Below the pieces are notes generated by a model that saw only the letters and a program-made list of their open reading frames with translations, ran no database searches and was not told where the DNA came from. From a virus, in the IMG/VR virus record IMGVR_UViG_3300032304_000476, positions 1-43,346 of that record: DNA of 43,346 nucleotides; one strand, given 5' to 3'. The position numbers were made by a program, and so were the translations under genes. This document shows, piece by piece, positions 14,878 through 23,300 of this stretch (positions within the stretch are counted from its first letter, which is position 1; every line of letters starts with the position of its first letter).

Positions 14878-16791
14878 TTAGGCGGGTTGTTTTGGATTGT
14901 TTATTTGACGATTTGCAACAGTAAATCCGCCGGCCAAACGATTTACAGCCTTGGCCATGCCGGCTCCAGTGGCCATCACCCAGCCCTCTTGACCTGGATG
15001 TTGTAGATCTAATTGATTTAAAATATCCATTTTGATATCATGTAACAAGACCCAGGCTGTGAATGCCGCGGCCATGCCATCCAAGTTGCTACGTGGACTT
15101 TGAATGTATTCTACAATATTGTTGAATTTTTTAGGAGTAACATGTTGCTGGAGCCATGGTCCAAACTGCGCCAACAAATTGTCAAATCCAGTACCAACTC
15201 TGCTGTTGATATAGTCTATACATAATCGAGGTAAATCAGTGATTTGTAATGCACGAAGATCTGCAGGATCAAACAGTTGATCAATTGCGGCACCTTGACT
15301 GGTATACACATCTTTGACTTGCTGTACTAGTTGACGATTTGGTCGTACATTTTCTTTGGCGTACACAGGTTCTAATAACAACAACCCAGGCACCTTTTTA
15401 AAATCAACACGGCCGATAGGCTCTTTAGGAGCACCGGGTTCTGCATATCTTGTATGCATAGCGATACCAACTTCGCTATTAGCAATACGTTGGCCTACGT
15501 CACTGGCCGCTGGAATCTTATATTCTACTGTATTAGGAGTAAAAACAAAATTACCAGCTTGTTCGGGCGGACGTTGTGTGTATAGTAAATCGCCTTGCAC
15601 GTATCCTTTAAAATCTTTGGATACAGCGGCCTCTAACATGGGCCATAGATTCACATACAAAGGCAACAGTGTTTCAACCCGAGTGGCCGGACGGCCTTGT
15701 GCTTCGGCATCAGCATCACGCTGTTCTAAATGTCTTGCCACTTGACGTGGACTTGTAAACAGTCCGTTATAACCGCGAGCTGTAAATCCAGACACATCGG
15801 TTAAAACAAATGTTCCTTCAGGATCGCGCCCAAATACCAAGGCAGGTTTTCCGTCCCACTTGACTGTGGTAGTTTTACCTGTGTTGTCTGCGGTATATTT
15901 TACAATGTCTAGGGCCTTTTTAATGCCCGCACTGCCATTACGAAATACAAGATCTTCTAGGTGTTCAATGCCTTTGGCGCGACCACCTTGCACTTCTGCT
16001 TCAACAATGACCTGCATGCCTTGATTTATAATACGATCACGCAAGCGAGCTAGGAAGTTTACGTCGCTAACAGGCTGATATAATTCTGCACTTTCTAAAA
16101 ATGGCAGGCCTTCACGTTCCATGTGCTGTTTAAAGTCTGCTAATTTAGCGTCACGTTGAGGATCTGTGCTTAATGCTTGTAATATTGATTCCACGCTGGC
16201 AAGATCTTGACGTGTGGCTGTTCGGTTTAATAATAGTTTAGCTACCTGGTCAGGATTATCGGTGATAATTTTGTCTGTGGTACGATCAGCAATGCCGCCA
16301 ACCTGATTTAATTTATATCCCATGCTTTTAGCAATACTGTTCATCAACACATTGCGTTCGCGGCCTTTATACTTTGAGTCTAACGGCATGGCGCCAAGCA
16401 CAAATTTGCTCCAAGGAACATTTTTAAGAAACATAAAATCTGTTTGCACATACCCTAGATCTGGACGACCGTTGATGGGAGTTTTAAAATGCACACCAGC
16501 ACCGGTTTGTTTAACCCAGTCTTCGGGTTTTTGTTTTTGACTAATGGCCCAACGGGTCAATTGTGCTATTAATTGTTCTTTGGTTAATTGTTTGGCGTCA
16601 ACTGCAATGTCTAAATCGCCCGAAGTATCTTTGATGCCAGTTGAGCCTAGGGTGTTGTTTTGTAGATCAAGGCCAGGTAACATTTCTTCCAACCAGGCCA
16701 AGGTTGATTTAACATCCGTTTGATTGATTCGTTGTGTAACCGCGCGACCGTTACCGTCTTTAAATACGTTGCCGCCTTCGAGTAAGTTCAT
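14878..16791 (-). CDS. Nucleotidyltransferase plus KxDG ligase-like fusion protein
   Basis: A 637-residue protein of a type found in T4-like aquatic phages. Residues about 40-120 look like a polymerase-beta-type nucleotidyltransferase: G49-S50, then S-G-D59-L-D61, and a third acidic residue D118 in VQTDFMFL. Near 275-290 is IEHLEDLVFRNGSAGI. At 310-318 VKWDGKPAL has the form of motif I (KxDG) of ATP-dependent DNA/RNA ligases and capping enzymes, with K311 as possible AMP-accepting lysine; YVQGDLLYT near 397 and EYKIP and GRVDFKK further on could be later ligase motifs. It starts MNLLEGG, with L-L-E at 3-5. It is probably packaged or virion-associated (inferred). Both activities are predicted from motifs only. 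Confidence 0.7.
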   Translation of the reverse strand: MNLLEGGNVFKDGNGRAVTQRINQTDVKSTLAWLEEMLPGLDLQNNTLGSTGIKDTSGDLDIAVDAKQLTKEQLIAQLTRWAISQKQKPEDWVKQTGAGVHFKTPINGRPDLGYVQTDFMFLKNVPWSKFVLGAMPLDSKYKGRERNVLMNSIAKSMGYKLNQVGGIADRTTDKIITDNPDQVAKLLLNRTATRQDLASVESILQALSTDPQRDAKLADFKQHMEREGLPFLESAELYQPVSDVNFLARLRDRIINQGMQVIVEAEVQGGRAKGIEHLEDLVFRNGSAGIKKALDIVKYTADNTGKTTTVKWDGKPALVFGRDPEGTFVLTDVSGFTARGYNGLFTSPRQVARHLEQRDADAEAQGRPATRVETLLPLYVNLWPMLEAAVSKDFKGYVQGDLLYTQRPPEQAGNFVFTPNTVEYKIPAASDVGQRIANSEVGIAMHTRYAEPGAPKEPIGRVDFKKVPGLLLLEPVYAKENVRPNRQLVQQVKDVYTSQGAAIDQLFDPADLRALQITDLPRLCIDYINSRVGTGFDNLLAQFGPWLQQHVTPKKFNNIVEYIQSPRSNLDGMAAAFTAWVLLHDIKMDILNQLDLQHPGQEGWVMATGAGMAKAVNRLAGGFTVANRQINNPKQPA

Positions 16792-17903
16792 CGTAGGTCA
16801 AACCCTGCTAATTTTAGCAAAGTATCGGCAGTTGTATCGCCGGTCCTTCTTGTTGTCATTGGGCTTCCGGCCTCCTTGGCTTGAGCACCAAATTGTGCCA
16901 ACCTACTAGGATCAATGCCGGCATCACGCAAAGATTGTTTCACTGATCCTGAGGAGGTAGCAAACTGAGTATTTTGTTGTTGTGCCGAAGCTGATACTCC
17001 ATTTTTTGAACTTTGTGCTAGGGCCTGCACGCCAGCTACAGCTAACTTGATGTATTCTTCTACAGCCCGAGTTTGTTGAGCGGTACCTTGTGTTTGTATA
17101 ACTTGATTCAATGCCGCCGACAATTTGGTAGACAGGTCTGGAATTTTATCGCGTACTTGGGCCATGGTAATAGTAGTACCGGTTTCAGGAACACGGGTGG
17201 CCAACTGATCATCAGACCAGTTAACAAAAGCTGTTCGATATTGATCTGCGGCCGGACCTACTATGGCCGCCTCGTTTAAATCGGACTGCATACCCTGGAT
17301 ACCGCCCTTGGGTTGACCAAAAACTTTTTGCATGGTTTGTCCAGCCTTACTTGCAGCAACAGTTGAACTCATTTGTCCAGGTTTACCATAAGAATATTTT
17401 GTTGCTGATTTTGTAGGTGCGGCTGTGGTAGATGCTCCGTCAACTGTGACTCCTTGTTTGTCCAGTTCATTTTTTAGTTGTGCAATAGCAGCAGACTTAT
17501 CTGCGGTGTTAGACCAAACAGTAGGTGCTGACTTGGCTAAAATCTGACCAATCTGTGTTGATGTTAAATTGTTATTGGTTTTTTTGGCGGCAGAGACCAA
17601 GGTTGGAATTGTTTTTTGCAAGGTTGTAGCAGAAGTTAATCCTTGTGTAGGCTTTACTAAAGTGCCGGCAGTTTTTGCCCAGCCGTCGGCTAGATTTTTA
17701 GCATAGGTGGCTACCGCTGCATCTTTTTGTAAGGCCGCATATCTGTCTTCCCACTTGTCAGACGTGTTTTGTTTTACTCCAGCTTTTGGAGTTTTGTCCA
17801 TTAATCGATCGGTTAAGCCGCCGGTTAATCCAGAAAAGAAAGACCCTGCAGGTCCTAATGCTTCATCAATACGACGAGGTTGCGTTATTTCATGAATTTG
17901 CAT
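16788..17903 (-). CDS. Virion-associated protein with M-x-I-x-E start
   Basis: A 371-residue, Ala/Thr/Gln/Lys-rich, low-complexity helical protein starting MQIHEITQPRRIDEALG. Residues 22-35 are Gly-rich (SFFSGLTGGLTDRL), the middle (about 60-260) has many Lys-Ala-Thr stretches, and the end carries GSVKQSLRDAGIDPSRLAQF. Residues 3-5 (I-H-E) match the signature of three neighbours. Composition is like capsid-internal proteins. It overlaps the ligase-like gene by ATGA and the upstream 82-residue gene by 14 bases, so the three are probably made together. Confidence 0.75.
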   Translation of the reverse strand: MQIHEITQPRRIDEALGPAGSFFSGLTGGLTDRLMDKTPKAGVKQNTSDKWEDRYAALQKDAAVATYAKNLADGWAKTAGTLVKPTQGLTSATTLQKTIPTLVSAAKKTNNNLTSTQIGQILAKSAPTVWSNTADKSAAIAQLKNELDKQGVTVDGASTTAAPTKSATKYSYGKPGQMSSTVAASKAGQTMQKVFGQPKGGIQGMQSDLNEAAIVGPAADQYRTAFVNWSDDQLATRVPETGTTITMAQVRDKIPDLSTKLSAALNQVIQTQGTAQQTRAVEEYIKLAVAGVQALAQSSKNGVSASAQQQNTQFATSSGSVKQSLRDAGIDPSRLAQFGAQAKEAGSPMTTRRTGDTTADTLLKLAGFDLR

Positions 17904-18138
17904 CTGTGCGTCTCACTGTTCGGGTAAACTTACCTGGGTCGCGCTGATTAATAGCGTTGAGCAATTTTCGCTGTAGATTTTGAGCATCCTCTACACTATA
18001 ACTAGAGTCAATCTGCTCCAGCAAGCGTATAGCACTAGCTATGACGTTAGCAGCACGGTTTTCAATAACATGGCGCTGATCACGCTCAACATACATTGAG
18101 TCTAATTCTTCCAATAAACTGCGTGTCTTTTTTTGCAT
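17890..18138 (-). CDS. Small helical protein of the late block
   Basis: An 82-residue, highly charged helical protein starting MQKKTRSLLEELDSMY and ending KFTRTVRRTDANS. L-L-E occurs at 8-10. The C-terminus is basic. A late-like TAAATAAT lies at 18165-18158, about 20 bases upstream, and the gene opens a run of virion-type genes that overlap. No family is recognised. Confidence 0.75.
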   Translation of the reverse strand: MQKKTRSLLEELDSMYVERDQRHVIENRAANVIASAIRLLEQIDSSYSVEDAQNLQRKLLNAINQRDPGKFTRTVRRTDANS

Positions 18139-18157
18139 AGTAGTACAGGACCTTTTT

Positions 18158-18165
18158 ATTATTTA
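18158..18165 (-). promoter_or_regulatory. Late-promoter-like TAAATAAT
   Basis: Minus-strand TAAATAAT in the gap after the radical SAM gene and before the 82-residue gene; the leader would be about 16 bases. This would head the transcript of the three genes down to 14878. Confidence 0.45.
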
Positions 18166-18190
18166 TTAAGAATACAAAGGTTTATTATTG

Positions 18191-19327
18191 TTAGGTAGAC
18201 TGTGTTGGATACCATTTTAGGAATTCTGGATATACAGATTTCCAGCTTTGATTTCTCAGCTGATCGTGGCGATTTAAATCAGCAAATGCATTGCTAATAT
18301 GCATTAAAGAATCAGTTTTTAAGTTCTCAAAAGTTTTATAAACCCAGTGGGTTGAGTCAAATTTATCTAATACTGCTTGTTTATATTGTTCGCTTACTGC
18401 ATCTAAAGAATATGTTCCAATACAACCATGATAATTCATTGAGATAGCATCACCGTATTTGCTTTTGAAAAAATATTGTTTGTGCCATTGTTCTAGCTCA
18501 TCAGCCCAATACGCCGATAATATTCCAATAGTACGTTCTATTCTTAACAGTGCATTATGAGGTAAATTTTCTTTCCACCACAACATATTTTCGTGTATTT
18601 CGTTCCACACCATTGGCCAGCGTTGGTATTCCATTCGGGGTCCCATGTCGTCAAGGCTAAAATAAATTTCTAGCATTTTAAACTTTTCCCAAAATTTTAA
18701 AACCGAATCCGATACTTGTTGTGTTCCATTGGAATGATACCATAAAGATATTTGAGATAGGTCCACGTGATCTTGCAATTGTTCAAGAACTTGAATGTGT
18801 GTGTTTGATAATAGTGGTTCGCCGCCTTGAAAATGTATTTGCTTAATGTTGTGCGCCGGCATTGTTTTAATCAATTCTGTTACATCAATATTTTTTGCTC
18901 TAACTTTAAACTTTTTTTCATTTTTTTTATACAGCGGATCAACTTGACGCCATAGGGTGCTAAAAATTGGGCTGCAAATTCTGCAGGCCAAATTACAAGA
19001 AAAATCACACTGTATATCTAATTCAACAATCGAACTAGGCATATTCCAATCTGTACCGAGTCGTTCGTTCCAGGATTGTCGGCGGCTATAATTACCAGAA
19101 GATTCTGTATTTTTACAAGTTTTGCAATTGTTAGGCAGATCTTCACCTAGTATATTTGCCTGTCGTTCGGCTACAATCTTGGGATGTTGCCATAATTCTA
19201 AATTGATATTCTCATTAATTGGAAATTGTTCGTCATACAAACAACATGGTTTCCCATACCAGGTTGCTTTTTCAGTATTATACCGAAGCCAAAGTCCACC
19301 TTGAAGGTCTGCACAATAATTTTTCAT
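18191..19327 (-). CDS. Radical SAM enzyme, copy 2
   Basis: A 378-residue radical SAM protein with CNLACRIC (C111, C115, C118) for the [4Fe-4S] cluster, and QGGEPLL near 168 for SAM binding. The N-terminal part has CC at 28-29 and C68-x2-C71 followed by E and S-R-R, the arrangement shared with the other two copies. The core ends near 260; the rest is rich in Trp and Tyr and lacks a SPASM cluster. Substrate unknown. It is coupled to the helicase gene upstream by ATGA, so it is transcribed with primase and helicase. Confidence 0.85.
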   Translation of the reverse strand: MKNYCADLQGGLWLRYNTEKATWYGKPCCLYDEQFPINENINLELWQHPKIVAERQANILGEDLPNNCKTCKNTESSGNYSRRQSWNERLGTDWNMPSSIVELDIQCDFSCNLACRICSPIFSTLWRQVDPLYKKNEKKFKVRAKNIDVTELIKTMPAHNIKQIHFQGGEPLLSNTHIQVLEQLQDHVDLSQISLWYHSNGTQQVSDSVLKFWEKFKMLEIYFSLDDMGPRMEYQRWPMVWNEIHENMLWWKENLPHNALLRIERTIGILSAYWADELEQWHKQYFFKSKYGDAISMNYHGCIGTYSLDAVSEQYKQAVLDKFDSTHWVYKTFENLKTDSLMHISNAFADLNRHDQLRNQSWKSVYPEFLKWYPTQST

Positions 19328-20727
19328 GTTGTTTTAATCTGTCCCAGTAATTGTTTTAGTTTAGCACTTTGTACGTCGGCAGTGATTTTACCAATTTCAC
19401 TAGTGTCGGCGTCTACATTTTCTTTACTAAGCATTGTGCTTTTTGCTTTGATGCTGTCAAGTAAATTGCCCTTGGCAAATGAATTCACTGGGCCAGCTTC
19501 TTCGCCCGGATCAGTAATACGCATTGTTTCGATGTTATAGTCTAAGTCAATTTTTTGTCCAACACCTGTAGAGCTACGCGATTTCATACATTGTATTTGA
19601 TATTTGCCACGCTCACGCATAGCGCGACTTGTAAAGATACCAAATACATTATCTGCGGTATTAATCTTTGAAATACCACCTGAAATATGACTATGGTCAA
19701 ATTCAATTTCTTCTACCGCACTACGATTCAACTGCGACGCTGTTACAAACAACACATTAAGTTCTTTAGCCAAGTTACGCAACTCTTCGGAAACATATTT
19801 GTCCTTAACAAACAGGTCGTTTGGGCTAACCTTGGCGCTTACAGGCATCAACAAGTCCAAATAGTCACACATGATAAAGTCTACCTTAATACCTGTTTGC
19901 ACTTGTACTTCTTTAATATAACTACGAATGTCATTAATGTTACTCTGTGCTGGCAGTGCTTTGATTCTATACTGTCCGGCTTTCTTGCTTACAAGTTTAA
20001 CCTTAAGTTCCGTCTGATCAATGTCTTTGCGAATCTCTTTGGTGCTCATTCCGGCCAACATAGCATCTGTTCTTAGGGCACATAGTTCTTCACTCAGTTC
20101 TAAACTAACGTACACACCACTTAATCCTGCTTGTAACCAACTCAATGCTATATTCATCATAACAAGACTTTTTCCTGACCCAGACCCACCAGCAAAAATA
20201 TTAAGCTCTCCACGACTGAATCCGCCATACAAAATTTTGTCCATCTGTGGCCAACCTGTGCTGACTTGACCGCCTGAATTAAAATACTTGTTGATACGAG
20301 CATTAGGATCTGCAAAGTAATCCGTACCCATGTCTTTGGTCAAACTAATTTGTACCGCATCTTTGATCAGTTTTTCTACAGGATCATACTCGCCTTTTTC
20401 CAACAAGTCTGCTGATTTTAAAATTGCACGTTCTAGTTCTTGTCTACGAGTAAACTGCTCAAACTCGTTCATAAACCATTCAAAGTGGCCTTCGGTCAGA
20501 TCCGGAATATGTTTAAGTTCTATTCCTGTAGCTGCTCGAATTTGATCTGTACCTGGAAGTGTTTTGTATTCGTTGCTATGTGTAGCAATAAACTCAGCCA
20601 CAGGACGCAAGCTTCGATCAAAGTTTTCTGGATTGTAAATGTTTTGTACCCGCACATACGACTCTGCGTCTTGCAACATCATTTCTAAGAATAGTTTTTG
20701 GACATCAAGCCCGTAGTCTTTTAACAA
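19324..20727 (-). CDS. 41: Replicative DNA helicase gp41 (DnaB-like)
   Basis: A 467-residue RecA-fold helicase that unwinds the replication fork 5'-3' and works with gp61 primase. Residues 1-130 are the helical N-terminal domain; Walker A is GGSGSGKS at 180-187, Walker B near MCDYLDLL, and the DnaB-type end SRSSTGVGQKIDLDYN follows. Length and order fit T4 gp41 (475). The start is TTG 20727, inside the end of the primase gene, with AAGGAAG five bases upstream. The C-terminal tail from about 400 is charged and probably unstructured. Confidence 0.93.
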   Translation of the reverse strand: MLKDYGLDVQKLFLEMMLQDAESYVRVQNIYNPENFDRSLRPVAEFIATHSNEYKTLPGTDQIRAATGIELKHIPDLTEGHFEWFMNEFEQFTRRQELERAILKSADLLEKGEYDPVEKLIKDAVQISLTKDMGTDYFADPNARINKYFNSGGQVSTGWPQMDKILYGGFSRGELNIFAGGSGSGKSLVMMNIALSWLQAGLSGVYVSLELSEELCALRTDAMLAGMSTKEIRKDIDQTELKVKLVSKKAGQYRIKALPAQSNINDIRSYIKEVQVQTGIKVDFIMCDYLDLLMPVSAKVSPNDLFVKDKYVSEELRNLAKELNVLFVTASQLNRSAVEEIEFDHSHISGGISKINTADNVFGIFTSRAMRERGKYQIQCMKSRSSTGVGQKIDLDYNIETMRITDPGEEAGPVNSFAKGNLLDSIKAKSTMLSKENVDADTSEIGKITADVQSAKLKQLLGQIKTT

Positions 20728-21667
20728 GTTGTTTCTTCCTTAATTCTATTTTAATTTTACTAGTGTCTTTGGCCTGCATTATAGTTAGCAAAGTTCCAAG
20801 TCTACCCAACTGAATCACAGCATCATTTACATCCTTGACACCTTCGGGCCAGTCGGGCATGCTTACTGCCCATCCTAGTTCTACTGCACGGTCTACCAAC
20901 TTCATTCCAGCTTCGTCTTGATCCGGTACTACAATAACTTCACGTCCCAAACTGCGTATTAGTCTAACTTGTGCATCGTTAACTTCTGCATGTAGCACTG
21001 CTAGACCATTGATGCTCAATGCATCAAACACACCTTCTACTACAATTGCTGTTTGCCAGTTGGGCTTTTGTAAATCTGTTCCAAATACATATCCAGGTTG
21101 TATGTCTTGAATATACCTTGGTGTACGGTCGTCAAGGAATCGTGTAGTGTGTCCTACTACTTGATTATTGTGTGTAAACGGAATCACTACACCGCGTCTT
21201 GGCATTGTTTTATATAAAAACGGGTAATCCAACGGAACACATCTCTTTTGCAAATACTCTTTGGCAAAATCATTTAACTCTTGTGTTTCTGCCGGTAGGT
21301 CCTTGTCTTCAAATTCAATTGACTGTAATTTTTGTATTACTTCTTGCCGATCGCCCAGTAACCCTTCTATACTCTTGTGTTTTAAACTTTCAAGGTTTAT
21401 GCGCTCTATTTCTTCTTGTGGCACAAGCATCCACTCTAGCAACTTACGAGCCTTGAATGTTAGATTACGGCCCAGAATAAAACTAGCAGTATATCCACAG
21501 TTAAAACAATGATATGACCATGATCCGTCTGTGCCAGGTTTGATTCCACCACGTTGTCGTTTGTCCTGTGTGTCGCCACGATGTATGCAACAGGGTGCGT
21601 TGAAACTTATCCAGCCACTTGCTGTTTGTTTTCGCTTGCCAGGTAAAAAAGAAACCACATCAATCAT
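20705..21667 (-). CDS. 61: DNA primase gp61
   Basis: A 320-residue primase that lays down RNA primers at the fork. A zinc-binding domain holds C26/C27-x-H29 and C54-x2-C57 (HCFNCGY). A TOPRIM domain follows, with EGVFDAL near 211-217 and VPDQDEAG near 246-253 carrying the metal-binding acidic residues. The layout matches T4 gp61. It overlaps the helicase start by 23 bases. The ATG at 21667 comes only five bases after a TATAAT box, so the mRNA is probably leaderless. Confidence 0.93.
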   Translation of the reverse strand: MIDVVSFLPGKRKQTASGWISFNAPCCIHRGDTQDKRQRGGIKPGTDGSWSYHCFNCGYTASFILGRNLTFKARKLLEWMLVPQEEIERINLESLKHKSIEGLLGDRQEVIQKLQSIEFEDKDLPAETQELNDFAKEYLQKRCVPLDYPFLYKTMPRRGVVIPFTHNNQVVGHTTRFLDDRTPRYIQDIQPGYVFGTDLQKPNWQTAIVVEGVFDALSINGLAVLHAEVNDAQVRLIRSLGREVIVVPDQDEAGMKLVDRAVELGWAVSMPDWPEGVKDVNDAVIQLGRLGTLLTIMQAKDTSKIKIELRKKQLVKRLRA

Positions 21668-21672
21668 ACTAC

Positions 21673-21701
21673 ATTATAGCAGATTGTCTGGGCAAAATCA
21701 A
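21673..21701 (-). promoter_or_regulatory. Sigma70-type promoter before primase
   Basis: Minus strand TTGATT (21701-21696), 17-base spacer, TATAAT (21678-21673), GTAGT, then ATG at 21667. The start of transcription should fall at or next to the A of the start codon. Confidence 0.65.
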
Positions 21702-21713
21702 GAACGTTTGGTA

Positions 21714-22862
21714 TTATCGGTAAAGTAGATCAACCACATATCCTGTGCTGATCACTACCGCGGCGCCAGTTTCAGCAGGATTGGTTGGATACAACCCTAT
21801 ACCAAATCCTGCATTGGGCAAATACCAATAACCCGATCCACCATTGGTCACGTTGATGCCAACAACCGATCCACCCGATATCACCGCTTCGGCTGTAGCA
21901 CCTGCACCGTCACCAATGATGTTAATCTTTGGTGGCGCTAGATAACCTGCACCGCCATTAGTTACAGTAATACTAGTAACCACTCCATTTTCTGTAGTAG
22001 CATAGGCTATGGCAGGAATACCGGGTTGGTCTGGCACGGCAAAGATACTGTTGTTAAAACACATACGAATTAGTGGGTACCACCCCACAATGTTCATGTA
22101 AATGGTACCAGTTTTGTTGTAATAGGTAGTTGAGTCAGTTACATTGTACCAAATACTTTCGTAGTTTTCTGCAGCCTGTGCTTTGATTGTTCCGGTATAT
22201 CCATCCAGGGTCATTTGTACTGTTGTTACTGCATTTGCTGGTTCAATAAAACTGCTGAAATATTCTGGGTTTGTAAAACTGCTCCAGTAGTTGCCACCGT
22301 TGGGATTACCGGCCCAGTAAGGATTGCTAGGATATTGACTCCAAGCAGTGCCATCAACACTTGCCTGTGCTGATATTTTAAGAGTAGGTATTGTGAGTGG
22401 AGCACTAGGCACATATTGTGGTAACACGCTATCTACAATGTTCACAGGAGCACGGGCTCCAGCTTGAGCATTGGTAAACACTGCTTCAACTAGGCCGCCC
22501 GGTTGTGTACGTTGTATACTGTAGGTGGCTGGTTGTGCTAATACTTCCAACATTTCTGCTGTAGTCAATGTAACCTTAGCCCGTCCAGTGGTAGCACTCA
22601 AGGTAACCAGCTCCTTTTCAACCAGTATACGGTCGCCAGCAGTGTTGATTGCACGGAATAGGAACGTACTACCTGTAATATTAACAGGCTTTTCTTGTTG
22701 ATTAATGAATTCAAACAAAAGCACGTTGTCCACGCCTTTGTTTATAGTTAGTTGTTTTGCGTACACAGGATCGTACCTATAAGTAAAAGTTTCCCCCGCG
22801 CCTGTATCCATGAGTAACACTCGCGTGAGTTGTTGATAGATATAGACCTGGGTGGAGTACAT
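21714..22862 (-). CDS. Virion structural protein (baseplate or fibre type)
   Basis: A 382-residue, Cys-poor, beta-rich protein. Residues about 35-130 resemble an immunoglobulin-like or BppU-type N-terminal domain (NITGSTFLFRAINTAGD). Near the C-terminus two repeats occur, VTNGGAGYLAPPKINIIGDG and VTNGGSGYWYLP, the GGxGY modules common in structural proteins of aquatic T4-like phages. It starts at ATG 22862, four bases after a TAAATACT element; the ATG at 22811 (MDTGAGETF) is an alternative. It is divergent from the plus-strand gene at 22923. Confidence 0.75.
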   Translation of the reverse strand: MYSTQVYIYQQLTRVLLMDTGAGETFTYRYDPVYAKQLTINKGVDNVLLFEFINQQEKPVNITGSTFLFRAINTAGDRILVEKELVTLSATTGRAKVTLTTAEMLEVLAQPATYSIQRTQPGGLVEAVFTNAQAGARAPVNIVDSVLPQYVPSAPLTIPTLKISAQASVDGTAWSQYPSNPYWAGNPNGGNYWSSFTNPEYFSSFIEPANAVTTVQMTLDGYTGTIKAQAAENYESIWYNVTDSTTYYNKTGTIYMNIVGWYPLIRMCFNNSIFAVPDQPGIPAIAYATTENGVVTSITVTNGGAGYLAPPKINIIGDGAGATAEAVISGGSVVGINVTNGGSGYWYLPNAGFGIGLYPTNPAETGAAVVISTGYVVDLLYR

Positions 22863-22866
22863 ACAG

Positions 22867-22874
22867 AGTATTTA
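22867..22874 (-). promoter_or_regulatory. Late-promoter-like TAAATACT, minus direction
   Basis: Minus-strand TAAATACT followed by CTGT and ATG 22862. It faces away from a second copy on the other strand 34 bases off. If the first ATG is used the transcript is leaderless. Confidence 0.5.
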
Positions 22875-22907
22875 GCCGGTTTAGAATAGGGTGGCAGAAT
22901 GGTCTGG

Positions 22908-22915
22908 TAAATATC
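22908..22915 (+). promoter_or_regulatory. Late-promoter-like TAAATATC, plus direction
   Basis: Plus-strand TAAATATC ends seven bases before the ATG at 22923, one of only two plus-strand genes in the window. The predicted leader is about four bases and holds no ribosome site. Confidence 0.5.
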
Positions 22916-22922
22916 CGTAGAT

Positions 22923-23300
22923 ATGAATAATGATTTCTTTGAAAAACTAGCGGAAAAATACCCATTTATAACCTTGTGTGTATATGCCACAACGGAATAC
23001 GTAGGCATTATACAAAATCAGGATGAGGCTATTACCACCATATATGATTTTGGCGCTATTCAAGACCTAGAAATCAAACGTCAATTCCTAGAGTTAGCCA
23101 ATGTTTGGTGGTGGGAATCAAACCGTAGTGTGCCTATTAACATATTTCTCAAGAATGATTGGGACGTATTTAAACCTTACCTGCGTACTTTTATCAACAA
23201 AGATCTAGAAGTATTACATGGACCTATTTGTAGTTTAAGTGACATGGGTCGCAAAAAAAGTAAAAGAAAATCAATTACGCTGGTTCGACGGGTTGACTAA
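22923..23300 (+). CDS. Conserved T4-like phage protein, unknown function
   Basis: A 125-residue protein on the plus strand, starting MNNDFFEKLAEKYPFITLCV. Key stretches are EYVGIIQNQDEAITTIYDFG near 26-45 and VWWWESNRSVPINIFLKNDW near 61-80, then a basic tail KKSKRKS. Proteins with this WWWESNR pattern are widespread in T4-like cyanophages, without a known function. Its 3' end overlaps the convergent DnaE-like gene by 26 bases. The plus orientation breaks an otherwise minus-strand block. Confidence 0.8.
   Translation: MNNDFFEKLAEKYPFITLCVYATTEYVGIIQNQDEAITTIYDFGAIQDLEIKRQFLELANVWWWESNRSVPINIFLKNDWDVFKPYLRTFINKDLEVLHGPICSLSDMGRKKSKRKSITLVRRVD

Noticed and set aside
22748-23008. Minus-strand frames across the divergent gap at 22.9 kb
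   Set aside because: They run through both promoter-like elements and over the plus-strand gene, whose product matches a conserved phage pattern.
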